DNA from: Carpediemonas membranifera
Taxonomy: Eukaryota; Fornicata
Assembly (NCBI GenBank): GCA_019828565.1
Contig: JAHDYR010000053.1
Coordinates: forward strand, 434,001 to 498,000
DNA length: 64,000 nt
Direction of reading: 5' to 3'
A program made the translations under genes and the position numbers. The notes under the pieces are model-generated. The model did not search any database. It worked only from the letters and a program-made list of their open reading frames with translations, and was not told the DNA's origin. Numbering within the stretch: the stretch's first letter is position 1; each line of letters begins with the position of its first letter. This document shows, piece after piece, positions 1 to 10,169 of this stretch.

Positions 1-2102
1 AGTGCAATCTTGTCCTTATCCCCCAGGCCAATTGCCCCGTTCGAACACGTCCGGGACCACCCCGCGCTGGTCTTGAGAGCGCACAGGGCTGTGGGGAGCT
101 TGGTGACAGAGTGCACTGGCTTGGGGAGGTCGACATCGACAGCAACACGATGGCCCCAGACGGCCCTGAGCTGCATAGAGCCGCCAGATGTCCGGAACTC
201 GATCCTGTGGAGTGGATCAGAGTCAATGGCGGTCAAGACATGTGTACGCCGGACAAGAGAGAATTCGGGCAATTTGAGGACAGAGTTGAGCTCGACCCAA
301 CCGCTAACATCAGGCCGAAGTCCGTCCGAGAAGTGCCGGAGAGAGCTGGTCAGCTTCTTCAACAGCACGAGCGGCGGGACGACGTCGGCCACGATGCCCG
401 CCGTGGTCGGAGTCATCGCCTCAGGAGCAGTACTCGGCTGTGTCTGGACGTTTTGGTTGGGACGACCAGCCCTCCCCATGCCCAGCGTGTCTCTGTCTCT
501 TGCGGGAACAGGCTGAGGCGTGTCCGCAATGCTGAGAGACCCCGCCCTTGCGGCCAGTCTAGTGACCGTATTCCCGCTCAACGGACGGCCTGACTGCACC
601 AGAGTCGTGACCTTGGAAGAAAATGACGAGTTCAAAGTGGAAGAGAGCGAGGAGTTGCCGGAGTTCGGCTGTGGCGACTCAGCCCACAGTCGCGACACAG
701 CCCGGGGTCCACCATGGGCCGTGGGGACGGGGCGGACTGGGTGCTTCGGCTTGGACGCAGCCTTGGGCGCTGGTGTTGCCCTGGTGGTGTACTGTTCATA
801 AAGACACCTGTTCTGGGCCGAGGAAGAGGCTGGGTCGGCTCCGTTCAGGGCTGATTGGGCCCTGGGCTGGGTGGAGCCGTGGCTTGGCCTGGAGCTCCTA
901 GAGTGGCTGCGGGGGGCGAGGGGGTCAGGTCCAGTGCGGCTCATGCCCTCAACTCCTGCTGAAGTCGCGGGTCGTTCGGGTTGGCGGCGGGTTCCTAGCC
1001 TGCTCGGCCTGGATTGAAGCATCCGGTCGTAAATGTCAGGTTTCCTCGTGGCCGTCTTCCTTGACCCTCCGAACAGCGTGGCTGTGGTTGCAGTGGTTGC
1101 TCCTTCAATAGCTGGCAGCGTGGGCCTCGAGCTGACTGAGGATGAGGCCAGTGTCTGTCTGAACCGTGACGACATGCCTGCCGAGGTGCTGGGTCGACTC
1201 GCAGCGGGTCTGGTGGGCCTGCGTCGGGCAGGGGAGGGCCGGGGTGAGGGGGAAGGCGGGGCGTGTGCGTTGTCGGGCATCTTGGAGAACCCGCTGGGGC
1301 GACTAGGTGCGGCAATCATGGGTGTGGTCAGCTGGGTATCAGCGCTGTCGTTGGTGTCCGTCTGGGGCTTGGGGTCGGCCTCGATTTGGGCGAGAGAGAC
1401 AGTCTCGTCGGTGGAAAGGCGCCTGGTGCTCGCGTACGGCGCCGTTCCCTTCGGGCCAGGACCTGCTCTCTTCGCTATGGCTGCTGGTGTCTGCGGCACT
1501 GCCTGCATCAGCTCTGTAGTCAGCTTAGACCCGGCAGACTTCGAAACTCCGTCCATCACTGCTGCGTGGATGCGACCCGTGGCGATGAGGACCACGTTAC
1601 CGCTGTAATACTTCTTCATGATGTCGAACAGCATGGGTACTACGTCTCTGTTGGGATCGTCTGACGGGAGGCGGACCTGGAGATTGCCTAGTACACCAGA
1701 CGACTCGCAACGGCGGCAAATGTAGCCAGACTTGGGCCAGACTGCCAGTTCTTCGCAGATGGGGTGGACGTGGACGCCGCAGACCTTGCAGCGGATCAGC
1801 TCGCGATGATCGTTGATCTTGCAGACGCCACAACGATTGCCAGCTGGTGGCTTCTTCGGAGGGTTGCCAAACGGCGATTTGATGCGCACAGCGATGTGTT
1901 CTGGGCGCACATCGATCAGATATCTGAATTTTTCAAGCGGAACGACGGCATTGAAGTTGAAATCACGGAGAGAGAAGAGTTGACGGAACAAAAGCTTCAA
2001 GGAAGCCAAGTCTTCACAATGAACCAGGTATTCATTTCTTGTACTGGTTGTACTTGCTGTGCGAGTGTGTTCAAGCGGCCGTCCTCCTTGGATGCTCGCC
2101 AT
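1..2102 (-). CDS. PHD-finger protein with C-terminal Tpt1/KptA-like domain, 3' end off the window
   Basis: One uninterrupted reading frame runs on the minus strand from an ATG at 2102 (an in-frame TGA lies two codons upstream) through the left edge, about 700 codons. Residues 91-132 form a PHD zinc finger: CGVC, then RCKVC, HVHPIC and CRRC give the Cys4-His-Cys3 pattern. A long Pro/Ser/Arg-rich, probably disordered region follows. From about residue 578 the sequence resembles RNA 2'-phosphotransferase (Tpt1/KptA): SLRH, a GWVEL segment, LKLPEF and RAVWGH align with the family's LRH, GWV and RAxxGH motifs. Where Tpt1 has its HGT NAD-binding motif I see ALKTSA, so activity is doubtful. Tpt1 normally removes the splice-junction 2'-phosphate from tRNA; PHD fingers read histone tails. 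The fusion is unusual and its role is unknown. The distal end of the domain is not visible. Confidence 0.75.
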   Translation of the reverse strand, partial: MASIQGGRPLEHTRTASTTSTRNEYLVHCEDLASLKLLFRQLFSLRDFNFNAVVPLEKFRYLIDVRPEHIAVRIKSPFGNPPKKPPAGNRCGVCKINDHRELIRCKVCGVHVHPICEELAVWPKSGYICRRCESSGVLGNLQVRLPSDDPNRDVVPMLFDIMKKYYSGNVVLIATGRIHAAVMDGVSKSAGSKLTTELMQAVPQTPAAIAKRAGPGPKGTAPYASTRRLSTDETVSLAQIEADPKPQTDTNDSADTQLTTPMIAAPSRPSGFSKMPDNAHAPPSPSPRPSPARRRPTRPAASRPSTSAGMSSRFRQTLASSSVSSRPTLPAIEGATTATTATLFGGSRKTATRKPDIYDRMLQSRPSRLGTRRQPERPATSAGVEGMSRTGPDPLAPRSHSRSSRPSHGSTQPRAQSALNGADPASSSAQNRCLYEQYTTRATPAPKAASKPKHPVRPVPTAHGGPRAVSRLWAESPQPNSGNSSLSSTLNSSFSSKVTTLVQSGRPLSGNTVTRLAARAGSLSIADTPQPVPARDRDTLGMGRAGRPNQNVQTQPSTAPEAMTPTTAGIVADVVPPLVLLKKLTSSLRHFSDGLRPDVSGWVELNSVLKLPEFSLVRRTHVLTAIDSDPLHRIEFRTSGGSMQLRAVWGHRVAVDVDLPKPVHSVTKLPTALCALKTSAGWSRTCSNGAIGLGDKDKIA

Positions 2103-2334
2103 GCCTCAGTTTCGGCGTTACGACTGGAAGGCGACTCCGAAATTTCGCCGACATCCACACCCTGACGGGCAGGCAGGGCAGAAGTGGTGCATGCGCAACA
2201 TAAACAGAGGATAGTGGAGGATGAGTATGTTTTTTGACTTCGAGCGCAGACCCACCGGGTCTACAAAACGAAATCGGAACAGAAATAAGGGTGAATTTAG
2301 AAGAGAGCCAAATGATCATACTACAAGGCCACGT

Positions 2335-3513
2335 TCACCTCTCAAGCTTCGCCTGCTCGGCGTCCAACTCCACCAGCGTCGCGGCCAGAGACTCGAGCTG
2401 CGAGTCAATATCGTCATCGTCATTCTTCCCAGTCGACCCGCCGAATTCTCTGAATCCCTCCCCGGAACCACTCTGTCCCGCCCCCACAGGGGTGAGCAGC
2501 GTGGCGTTCAGGGGCTTTGGTGAGACGGGCAGGGGCCGTGGCGGAGGATGTGGCCCCGGTCCCCACAGTTCAAGCGCCGCAGAGGTAATCTTCCTGGGTG
2601 CGGCCGGGGCCGGGGCTGGGTCGGGTCTGGTGTGTGCTGCCCGCCTGGTGCGGCGCCTCTCTCGCTCGAGCTCAGCCTGCTGGTACAGCGAGTCGAAGGG
2701 TGTGACTGGCTTGCTGGTCACCCCATACTCGGTCACCGCGCTCACTCCGCTGCTACCATTGTTATAAATACCACTCACACTCGCCCCTGGCTGACCCGAG
2801 CTCGGCCCGGCCCACGCGCTGCTTTCTATGCTGACCCTGCCAGACCCAGCTGTAGTAAAGCTCGGAGGCTTGGGCTGCGGTATGCGGGATACGGGGCTCC
2901 GCTTTACCGGTGTGTACGGCTGGTACGGGCCCGGCTTGGGACCAGGCGGGGTAGTGGTGGTGTGTCGGGTGGGTGAGGCGTGGGCGGCCTTCTTCAGGAT
3001 CCGTTCAGAGTGCTTGTTGATCTTGGGAGTGAATGTGAGCTCCTCCTCCTCTGCTTTGTCCTTCTGCTCCCGCTTCTCCTGCAGTTTTCGTTGAACGCGG
3101 TGAGACCATTCTCGCTGCGACGCTACAAATGAACGGGTGTCTCTCTTGGCTGCTAACCGCTCCGAATTGGGTGTGATGTTGGGCTGGAAAGTGATTTCTT
3201 GCTCCTCTTCGGCCTGCTTCTGCCTTCTCATTGCCTCGAGTCTTCGATCCCGAATTTCCATTCTCATGCGATCGTACTCATATATATCAGTTTCTCTGTG
3301 CTTAGACTTGCTGTGGATCTTCGGTTTGAATGTCAGAACCTCCGCTTCGGCCTGTGCTTTCTTCATTTCTGCGATTCGCCGATTCTTCTCGGACAGTTTC
3401 GCCCATGCGGACATGCGCTCGACGAAAGGAAGCATCATTGGATGTGGATCATCGTGCTCTTCGTTCTCCTGCGAGGGCGCCTTCTCAGGTTCTGGCTTCT
3501 TTATCACGCCCAT
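2335..3513 (-). CDS. TFxPKI-repeat protein, probably cytoskeletal/flagellar
   Basis: 392 aa from the ATG at 3513 (MGVIKK); in-frame codons upstream contain no ATG. The N-terminal half is highly charged and helical, with three copies of an acidic stretch followed by [L/I]TFxPxI: VLTFKPKIHSKS, EITFQPNITPNS and ELTFTPKINKHS, about 60 residues apart. The C-terminal half is Pro/Ser/Gly-rich. The same motif occurs seven times in the protein at 16364-18067, so the two are related by repeat type. Repeats like this occur in flagellate-specific cytoskeletal proteins, so a microtubule or axonemal role is plausible, but this is inference. No enzymatic domain is visible. Confidence 0.75.
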   Translation of the reverse strand: MGVIKKPEPEKAPSQENEEHDDPHPMMLPFVERMSAWAKLSEKNRRIAEMKKAQAEAEVLTFKPKIHSKSKHRETDIYEYDRMRMEIRDRRLEAMRRQKQAEEEQEITFQPNITPNSERLAAKRDTRSFVASQREWSHRVQRKLQEKREQKDKAEEEELTFTPKINKHSERILKKAAHASPTRHTTTTPPGPKPGPYQPYTPVKRSPVSRIPQPKPPSFTTAGSGRVSIESSAWAGPSSGQPGASVSGIYNNGSSGVSAVTEYGVTSKPVTPFDSLYQQAELERERRRTRRAAHTRPDPAPAPAAPRKITSAALELWGPGPHPPPRPLPVSPKPLNATLLTPVGAGQSGSGEGFREFGGSTGKNDDDDIDSQLESLAATLVELDAEQAKLER

Positions 3514-3728
3514 TTGCGGTAAAACACGACTCAAACCGAGTCGAAAGATCGTGACGCGCCAAGTAAGACTGTGCTCGAGGCTACCTGAGCACCGATAGAC
3601 CCATGCTCATCTCGCCTGTGTATGGCCGACCTGGATTGTCACGATGAAGGCCACACGGCTTGACGAAGCTCAGTCAAGAAAGCAGTGGGAGGAATTGAAA
3701 GCACAGTCAGACCATCTATCCTTAATCT

Positions 3729-5963
3729 TTACAAATTCTCCTCATCCTCCTCGTCCAAGCAGTCGGTGAAATACTCATCGTCGTCATTCCACGCATCTTC
3801 CACTAGCTCCTGGTTGCATACAGCGGGCAGCTCCGCGGTTGAGCTGTGCAGGGCGGGGGATAGGGGGTACTCGGTCACCCCCGTCTCCACCACTCCGTCG
3901 TCCGACAGCGCCAGCGAGTCGGGCGAGTCGGGTGTACCTGGGGAGCCTGACGACGCCACTGTTGTGTCGGGCGTGTCTGATAACAAAGAGGACGCTGGCA
4001 TGTTCTCCAGTGAGAGGGGCGATGGCCTTGGTGGCTCCTCCACTGCGGCGTGGGGTGATACGGTGGATGCGGTCGTAGATACCGGTGAATGGGGCGACTC
4101 GTTCGACTCAATCTGACTCGCTGGAGAAGTCGAGGTCGAGGGCTCGGTCCCGTCGGGGGAAATCGCGGTGGCACCGAGAACGGCGCTGCTCATGGCTGAC
4201 ACAGACGCAGCTTCTGTCGAGACCATGACCGCATCTGCCAAGTCCTTTCTCATCTCGGGCGGGGGTGCGGCGCTGAAGTCCTCCAGCAAAGGCTGCTCGC
4301 CGACATCATCCCCCTCCACCTCTTCCTCCTCTTCCTCCTCGCCAGAGCTCTCACCATCCTCGCTCGGTGCGCATTCAGGGTCTATGTCCACCACAACCAG
4401 CTCTCTCGCACGGTCTCCATCGTGATTGAACTCGACCAAGTCCGCTGAGTCCTCCGAGACAGCCATAAGCTCAAACCAGGTCCCACCCCGATCGCAGTAC
4501 CGATACTTCCTGGACTGGCCTGAGCTCTCGGTAGTATACGTCTGCGCGGCCTCGAAAGGGAGCTCGTACAACCCATACAAAGGACACCAGCACTGGGTCT
4601 TGCCCGCAGTGACCCAGACCAAATGATTCTGCTCCAGAAAGAATGCGCTGGCACGCTCGGTGAAGTGGAGCTGCGCCGGGTTGAGGCAGACTTGACCCGG
4701 GGCGCAGTCGGGCAGGAGACCAGACTCTACGAGGCAGCACGGGCACTCGCCGAGGAGTAAAAGCTTCCGCTCGCTGTAGAAGAGATGGAACTCTGCCTTA
4801 CTCGCGAGAAGCTTGTCTATTCGGAGTGGGGCGGGCTGGAAACCTCGAACATGTCGCGTGTGACCGAGTCCCAGTCGACCAAAGCGGTTAGAGCCAGCAA
4901 TAACTTGCTGATCGCCCATCGTCATGACAACTGTGTGCTGAGTGTCTATGATGTGATCTGGGATAAATCCATCGGGCAGAGGGATTCTGTGGAACAGTTG
5001 GTCGTCTCTCGCGTCCTTGCTGAACTGCATGGGGTTTTCTCCGGCAACCACGACCCCGACAGGCGTTACAATGAATGTCCGCTTGTATCCAGCGCAGATA
5101 AACTTCACCAGACGATGCTTCTCCCAGGGGGGCAGGCTGGCCTCGTACTGGTCTACCTCTGGGCAGGCAGGGAAGGTCAACCTCGTTGGGGGCGAGATAA
5201 TTACCTTCTCTCCCATCCCCAGGACACCGTTGCCGTTCCAATACCATCCCCACAACCCCTTGTGTGTCTGCGCAATGTGGCACTTGAGGTAGCCCCGCGT
5301 CACGGTGGTAATACTAGGCATCCGGGCCCAGTTGAAAGAATGCTCGGCGCTTGTCAGCATTGTCACAAGTCGGCCGTCGTATATCCTGTGTGTGAAGTCA
5401 CGTGATACCGTCCCCGGATACCGGTAGACATCCCCGCCGAGCTCGGCGTCCTCGTGGACTTGGAAGAACCTCTTGCAGAGGAACCAGAAGCTCTTGTCGT
5501 CTTGAGTGTAGTCTATTCTACACGCATGGGCCTGTTGTGTTGTTCTTTCGAGGTTTGGGTCCGCGCCGCCGTGGATGAGGCAAGTCCATATAGTGCTGGC
5601 GAGCAGCGTGTGCAGGGTGACCGGGAGCTCTTGGCCGTCCTCGAGATTGGAGTTGATGCTGAGCTGGGGGCCGTTGGTGAGGATTGAGAGGGCCCGGTCG
5701 AGGAGGGCCTGTGCGTTTGGACGAAGCGGTGGGATTCTTCGCAGTATGGCGATAACATCTTCTGGTGGAATGTTGACGGGACGCGGTGCTGTGCGCTTGT
5801 TATGCCTAAACGAAGGCCTTTTCTTCTTGAAATGTAGTGAATGAGTGTAGGCGACAAGAGAGGGAATATCTCCGGGAATATTGGATGTTCCCGCGGCAGA
5901 AAGCTTGTACGCTTCCTTAAGACTCTTGTTTAGCGCCCTTCGTTGAAAATATGTTAGCCCCAT
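3729..5963 (-). CDS. RCC1-like repeat protein with long acidic tail
   Basis: I start it at the ATG at 5963 (MGLTYFQRR, 744 aa). The frame stays open to an ATG at 6146, but the 61 extra residues look like leader sequence. Residues 236-372 carry RCC1-type blade signatures: GLWGWYWNGNGVLGMG, then VVVAGEN, and IAGSNRFGRLGLGH. RCC1 blades build beta-propellers used in protein-protein contact and, in RCC1 itself, in Ran GTP exchange. Only two or three blades are recognisable, so Ran exchange is not claimed. After about residue 520 comes a Glu run (GEEEEEEEVEG), then a 200-residue Ser/Thr/Pro-rich region and an acidic C-terminus (DEEDEENL). Neighbouring genes share the strand without overlap. Confidence 0.75.
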   Translation of the reverse strand: MGLTYFQRRALNKSLKEAYKLSAAGTSNIPGDIPSLVAYTHSLHFKKKRPSFRHNKRTAPRPVNIPPEDVIAILRRIPPLRPNAQALLDRALSILTNGPQLSINSNLEDGQELPVTLHTLLASTIWTCLIHGGADPNLERTTQQAHACRIDYTQDDKSFWFLCKRFFQVHEDAELGGDVYRYPGTVSRDFTHRIYDGRLVTMLTSAEHSFNWARMPSITTVTRGYLKCHIAQTHKGLWGWYWNGNGVLGMGEKVIISPPTRLTFPACPEVDQYEASLPPWEKHRLVKFICAGYKRTFIVTPVGVVVAGENPMQFSKDARDDQLFHRIPLPDGFIPDHIIDTQHTVVMTMGDQQVIAGSNRFGRLGLGHTRHVRGFQPAPLRIDKLLASKAEFHLFYSERKLLLLGECPCCLVESGLLPDCAPGQVCLNPAQLHFTERASAFFLEQNHLVWVTAGKTQCWCPLYGLYELPFEAAQTYTTESSGQSRKYRYCDRGGTWFELMAVSEDSADLVEFNHDGDRARELVVVDIDPECAPSEDGESSGEEEEEEEVEGDDVGEQPLLEDFSAAPPPEMRKDLADAVMVSTEAASVSAMSSAVLGATAISPDGTEPSTSTSPASQIESNESPHSPVSTTASTVSPHAAVEEPPRPSPLSLENMPASSLLSDTPDTTVASSGSPGTPDSPDSLALSDDGVVETGVTEYPLSPALHSSTAELPAVCNQELVEDAWNDDDEYFTDCLDEEDEENL

Positions 5964-6213
5964 GGCCGTTTCAGCCAGCTCGCAGCATCTTGCCGTGACA
6001 AGGACTGTAGACGACTGTATGGCAAGTCGGGACGCACGGATCCTAGCAGAGCAGTGCTGAGAGCTGGAAACATGGTAAGGCTCTAGCTTTCTGTCTGCCG
6101 CGGAGTTATCTTGCCTGGAGCAGCCGTAGTTTGGGTCACTAATCATCCAACGCAGTTCTACTCAGATTGAATGAGAAATTTACCGTTAAATAATACATGT
6201 ACAGTCCAGACCC

Positions 6214-9200
6214 CTAGTTCTTGAGCCCCAGGGCGGATAGACCCTTGTTGGCTTCCACCACGTCCGCCCGAACAACCCGAAGCATCCGCACTACGGCAGA
6301 ACGATCGTCGTCAAGGCGCTTGGTCCACTTGCTCGCTGCCACACCAGTAAGGATGATCAGGCATATCTCAAGCACGGATAGACCAGCCATGGCGATCACG
6401 TTGAGATTTCGCGTATCTGCTAAATCGTCAATGACCGCTGCAAAGGCTAGCCTGACTGCTGTGTCAATATCTGCGGCGAGCACGCCGCAACGATGGACCA
6501 GATCGTCGGCAGAATCGCCCAGGCCGAGACTGTGGTCGTGGTTGACTCGAAGCAGAGTCAAGTCGCGATAAATTGAGTCAACCAAGCCAACCAGGCCAGC
6601 CTGAAGAGGCGCACCGAGCCAGCCGTCGCGGCATTGCGAGTCATCGCCCAGGACGCAGCCAGGGTCGAGGAATACATCGCGTGTGGCGGCGAGACCCTCG
6701 ACCGTCACGGGCCTGATGTCTCGTGGGTCGATGGAAAGCCACGGAAAGAGGGAAGGCTGGTCGTAGAGGTCAAGGAACGACGGGGGGTGCGATAGTATAC
6801 CGCTCACTACAGCCAGCCCGTCGATGGCGCTATCGAGCTCAGCCCAGACGTCATCGAGGGTTGGGGACGAGGAGGGGAGCAGCGCCTCGTTCAACTCGTA
6901 CGCAGAGATCGACTGGAGCACCGACACACCGCGGAGGAGGCCCGTGGAGAGTGAGTCGACGTCGTCTACGAACGTGAGCAGACTAACAGTCGAGATCATC
7001 CTTGACGCGAGAAACATGGCCTGACAAATGACGACAAGGATCAGTGCGGCGTTTGCACCGAGCGTCATGACTCTGGGTAGACTGCCAACCCCGCCACTTA
7101 TAAATCTGGGGCGGACGCCAGTGCGGTAGGGCTGGTCTCGGTCAGACCAAGGCATGTACTGCATCTTGGGCGATTGGCCGCGGGGTGTGGCGACGCGTAC
7201 AGGGTTTCTGAGCGGGGTGGGCTGCTCGATGAGGGAGGCGAAGGCCCGGGAGAAGGACTTTTGGTTCATTCGTTGCGAGACAAAGAGGCTGGGAGTTGTC
7301 AACGTCACCACAGCGACGAACAGCGCGCACTTGCCTAGGAAAACGAAGGTGATGCCCGCCATGACGGTGTATATGACGACCGTGACATAACCTGCTTCTT
7401 GAAGACTACGGACGCCGTACGCGAGGGCTGAGACAGTCATGGAGTACTCCTCCAGCTCGCAGACATCGGCGGGGACGTCAGCCATCGCAGTTTGATTTGT
7501 CACGGCTGAGTCAAGTCGACTGTCATAAACTGCGGAAACGTTGACTCGACTCGAGTCAGAGTCAGCCGAGTCGGTGAGGGCGACGAGGAGGTTGAGGGCC
7601 TCCATGGAGTCCATAGACTCCATGGCAGCAGGACTGAAAGCGCCACATCCTGTGGGTAGTGTCGCCTCCATAGTACCAGGGTCCAACGCGCTTATCACAT
7701 CGACAACGCGATACAAAGGGAGGGAGTCGAGCGGGCTATACCAGATGCTGGCGGAAGTGTCGTCGCTAAGGGCCTTGGCCAAGAATCCAGAGGTTGCAAA
7801 GTAGCGCTTGGCGAAGAAGAGGAGCTGGGCGCGCTTAGCGGTGGTAGCTGCGAGGGAGATGGGCTCCCACGGGGCAGATTCGTACACCTCGACTGGCCCG
7901 AACGGGTTATGCAAGTCGACTGTGACTGACCCTAAAGTGCGGCTTTCATGAGCACTATACTGCGGCCAACGAGCCGTCTCCGCGGCCGTAGCCAGAGTCT
8001 GGAGCGACAGTGCAGTCGACCTCACGGACACGAGCCACACGACCGCAAAGAATGCGACGCCGAGCGAGCATGATAAGAGTGGGATTGTGAGCAAGTTTGA
8101 TCCAAGCATGAGGCCCGTAGTGCCCCGTACAACACGCTTAGTCGCCCTCGTCTTGCCCTGGGACTTGGTAGCCACCGCGGGAGCAAGTATGGCTTCAATC
8201 TTGTCGCCGTTTTTCTTCACATCCCCTGATCCAACCCGCGCTCCAATGAGACTCAGCGCCTTGCTGTGCACTGAGGCGTCGAGGTGGGTCGTGGCGAACC
8301 TGGTGAGATCCGCCCGCACCTCCTCGCCCTGGTCAAGACGGTAGAGCTGGGCCAGACACCGGCATTCCCTCTGTTCCAAGTGTAACGCGTGTCGGGCGAT
8401 ACTGAGCAGGTGGTCGAGCGCCACGTCATAAATCGGCCCATCCGCCTGTGACGCCTGGTCAACGTTTGACCAGAACCGCGACTGTTCGCTGGCATACATC
8501 CTATTCGCCCCCTCAGCGAGTGTTCTCAGCTTGTTCAGCTTGATCTCACCCAGTATGCTTGTGTTCGTCTGCGACCGGTCCTTCTGTAGTCGGTGTGTCA
8601 GATATCGCAGATCATACGGTACCTTAAGGCTCTTCAAATGGTCGAGAAGTGCCTGGGGGAACTCCCCATGGACCGCGTTGTACGCCATAAGGGCGAACAA
8701 CGAGGCTTGGGGCACGAGGGGTAGCATCGTCGTCAGACCGCTGACAATGCCGTCAATCACGGCCGCGTCGTGCACCTTTGTCTCCTCCGTGGTGTGCTTG
8801 ATAATGCCGCGGATGACAATGTTGATTGTAGCGGTGGATTTGGAGAATACTGGTCGAAGGGCTGTGAAAACATCTGCTCTGGTTGGATTCGAAGGCAGGT
8901 TCTTGAGATCAGAACGGAATACAGTCGACCTACGGTGCTGGACAAAGCAGGATACTACGCAGAAAGGCACTGGGAGTATGATAATGAGATAGTCGGCCTT
9001 GAACCATTGGGGGAAGTCGATGACCATGGAGCAGAGTGCCGCGGCTGAAGCTCCGAATACCGTGGTGAGCAAGCATAGTCTAGTGTAGAGGATGATAGAC
9101 CTGTAATACGGTGTGTAGTAAATGAGAGAGATCACCATGGTGAGGGAGGAAGCGAAGATGGCGACTGAGCACTTGGTCGGGTCATCCTTGAAGAACGTAA

Positions 9201-9852
9201 ACACGATAATCGCCAGGGCCTTGCACAAGAGCTGGTAGAGGTCGAACCTGCATGAGCAGCGTGCCATGGGGGCCTTGCTGTGGATGTACGGGTCGAACAG
9301 CCCGACCGCACACATGACTCCGAGGACTGAGAAGGCCACTGTGACTGCCGCGGTGGTCGGGTAGAGTATAAAGCGCGCGGGTGAGGATCCTAGTGGCTCT
9401 ACTGCGGCCAGCGGTGCGGGGTCGGTGATGGGCGTGAAGGTTGTGAGAAGAACGGTGGAAATTGGGAGAAAAAGGATGGTTACGCCCAAAGCGACACCCA
9501 GGCGGGCAGTTTGGATGGGTAAGAGGGATTCAAATCGCTGCTCTTGGATATCTATAGTCACGATGATCACAATGCCTATGATTAGGACGATTGCGACGAG
9601 GCAGAGTACAAGAATGACCGCGAAGAGCCAAAATGGGAGGGATTTGACTGGTACAGAGAACAGAGAGACCATCATCGCCAGATATTCTGCCATGGACGTG
9701 CTCCAGTTGAATTTGGACGATAACGCGAGCGCCAAGAGCTGGAAGAAGTCGACAAACATCGCAGCTTGCATGACTAGCTTGTGTAGCGAGTTATCTTTGA
9801 ACGCAACATATAGAAAATCGAAGAACCGCTTTTCAAGAGCGGCGAACTTCAT
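6214..9852 (-). CDS. Large multipass membrane protein, unknown function
   Basis: 1212 aa if it starts at the ATG at 9852 (MKFAALEKR). The frame is open to a GTG at 9960, but the promoter-like TTTCGCAGTTTTA at 9870-9882 lies just upstream of 9852, which supports the shorter form. Many hydrophobic segments are visible, for example FAVILVLCLVAIVLIIGIV and FFAVVWLVSV. They are grouped at the N-terminus, in the middle, and at the C-terminus (IAMAGLSVLEICLIILTG). The N-terminal block resembles large polytopic membrane proteins common in free-living and parasitic excavates, but no cyclase, PAS or kinase domain follows. An extracellular or lumenal domain probably lies between about residues 660 and 860. 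Function not recognised. Confidence 0.8.
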   Translation of the reverse strand: MKFAALEKRFFDFLYVAFKDNSLHKLVMQAAMFVDFFQLLALALSSKFNWSTSMAEYLAMMVSLFSVPVKSLPFWLFAVILVLCLVAIVLIIGIVIIVTIDIQEQRFESLLPIQTARLGVALGVTILFLPISTVLLTTFTPITDPAPLAAVEPLGSSPARFILYPTTAAVTVAFSVLGVMCAVGLFDPYIHSKAPMARCSCRFDLYQLLCKALAIIVFTFFKDDPTKCSVAIFASSLTMVISLIYYTPYYRSIILYTRLCLLTTVFGASAAALCSMVIDFPQWFKADYLIIILPVPFCVVSCFVQHRRSTVFRSDLKNLPSNPTRADVFTALRPVFSKSTATINIVIRGIIKHTTEETKVHDAAVIDGIVSGLTTMLPLVPQASLFALMAYNAVHGEFPQALLDHLKSLKVPYDLRYLTHRLQKDRSQTNTSILGEIKLNKLRTLAEGANRMYASEQSRFWSNVDQASQADGPIYDVALDHLLSIARHALHLEQRECRCLAQLYRLDQGEEVRADLTRFATTHLDASVHSKALSLIGARVGSGDVKKNGDKIEAILAPAVATKSQGKTRATKRVVRGTTGLMLGSNLLTIPLLSCSLGVAFFAVVWLVSVRSTALSLQTLATAAETARWPQYSAHESRTLGSVTVDLHNPFGPVEVYESAPWEPISLAATTAKRAQLLFFAKRYFATSGFLAKALSDDTSASIWYSPLDSLPLYRVVDVISALDPGTMEATLPTGCGAFSPAAMESMDSMEALNLLVALTDSADSDSSRVNVSAVYDSRLDSAVTNQTAMADVPADVCELEEYSMTVSALAYGVRSLQEAGYVTVVIYTVMAGITFVFLGKCALFVAVVTLTTPSLFVSQRMNQKSFSRAFASLIEQPTPLRNPVRVATPRGQSPKMQYMPWSDRDQPYRTGVRPRFISGGVGSLPRVMTLGANAALILVVICQAMFLASRMISTVSLLTFVDDVDSLSTGLLRGVSVLQSISAYELNEALLPSSSPTLDDVWAELDSAIDGLAVVSGILSHPPSFLDLYDQPSLFPWLSIDPRDIRPVTVEGLAATRDVFLDPGCVLGDDSQCRDGWLGAPLQAGLVGLVDSIYRDLTLLRVNHDHSLGLGDSADDLVHRCGVLAADIDTAVRLAFAAVIDDLADTRNLNVIAMAGLSVLEICLIILTGVAASKWTKRLDDDRSAVVRMLRVVRADVVEANKGLSALGLKN

Positions 9853-9869
9853 CGAAGCGTCGCTGATGC

Positions 9870-9879
9870 TAAAACTGCG
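9870..9879 (-). promoter_or_regulatory. GCAGTTTTA initiator-like element
   Basis: On the minus strand TTTCGCAGTTTTAGC sits 17 nt before the ATG at 9852. It matches the recurring CGCAGTTTA element at start codons across the window. Confidence 0.5.
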
Positions 9880-9921
9880 AAACGTCTGATTGAAGTCTGG
9901 AACAACAAGTGGGAACTCGGA

Positions 9922-9959
9922 TACTTTACTGCTTGCACTGTGCACTCTATGATACTTCA
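9922..9959 (-). promoter_or_regulatory. 38-bp upstream block shared with the gene at 49359
   Basis: This block, read on the minus strand, matches 49246-49283 (plus strand) at 37 of 38 positions. Here it ends 69 nt before the ATG at 9852; there it ends 75 nt before the ATG at 49359. Both promoters then carry a GCAGTTT(T)A element closer to the start. The two genes are unrelated, so a shared upstream control element or duplicated promoter piece is the simplest reading. Confidence 0.6.
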
Positions 9960-10169
9960 CTGATTAGGTCCGAAAAATAATATGTGAGATATCGGAATAA
10001 GAAAGCCTCCATAGCTTCTCACACCGGCCCAGCTAAGCCAATAACTTCATCTTGCGGGTCAATTAAGCAAATTCGACAGCATCCCCGATGGAAACGGCAA
10101 GAACTGCCAGTAGTTTAATGCCATTTGCAAGCAACAATGCGATCCCCGTGTCCAACTACCTCCTAACCC

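Noticed and set aside
10-1664. Several open frames on the plus strand at the left end
   Set aside because: The minus strand carries one continuous frame of 700 codons with a PHD finger and a Tpt1-like domain; the plus-strand frames are its shadows and have no domain.
7525-7534. GCAGTTTATG within the large membrane-protein gene
   Set aside because: It encodes Ala-Val-Tyr-Asp in frame (as does the copy near 59040), so it is coding text, not a promoter.
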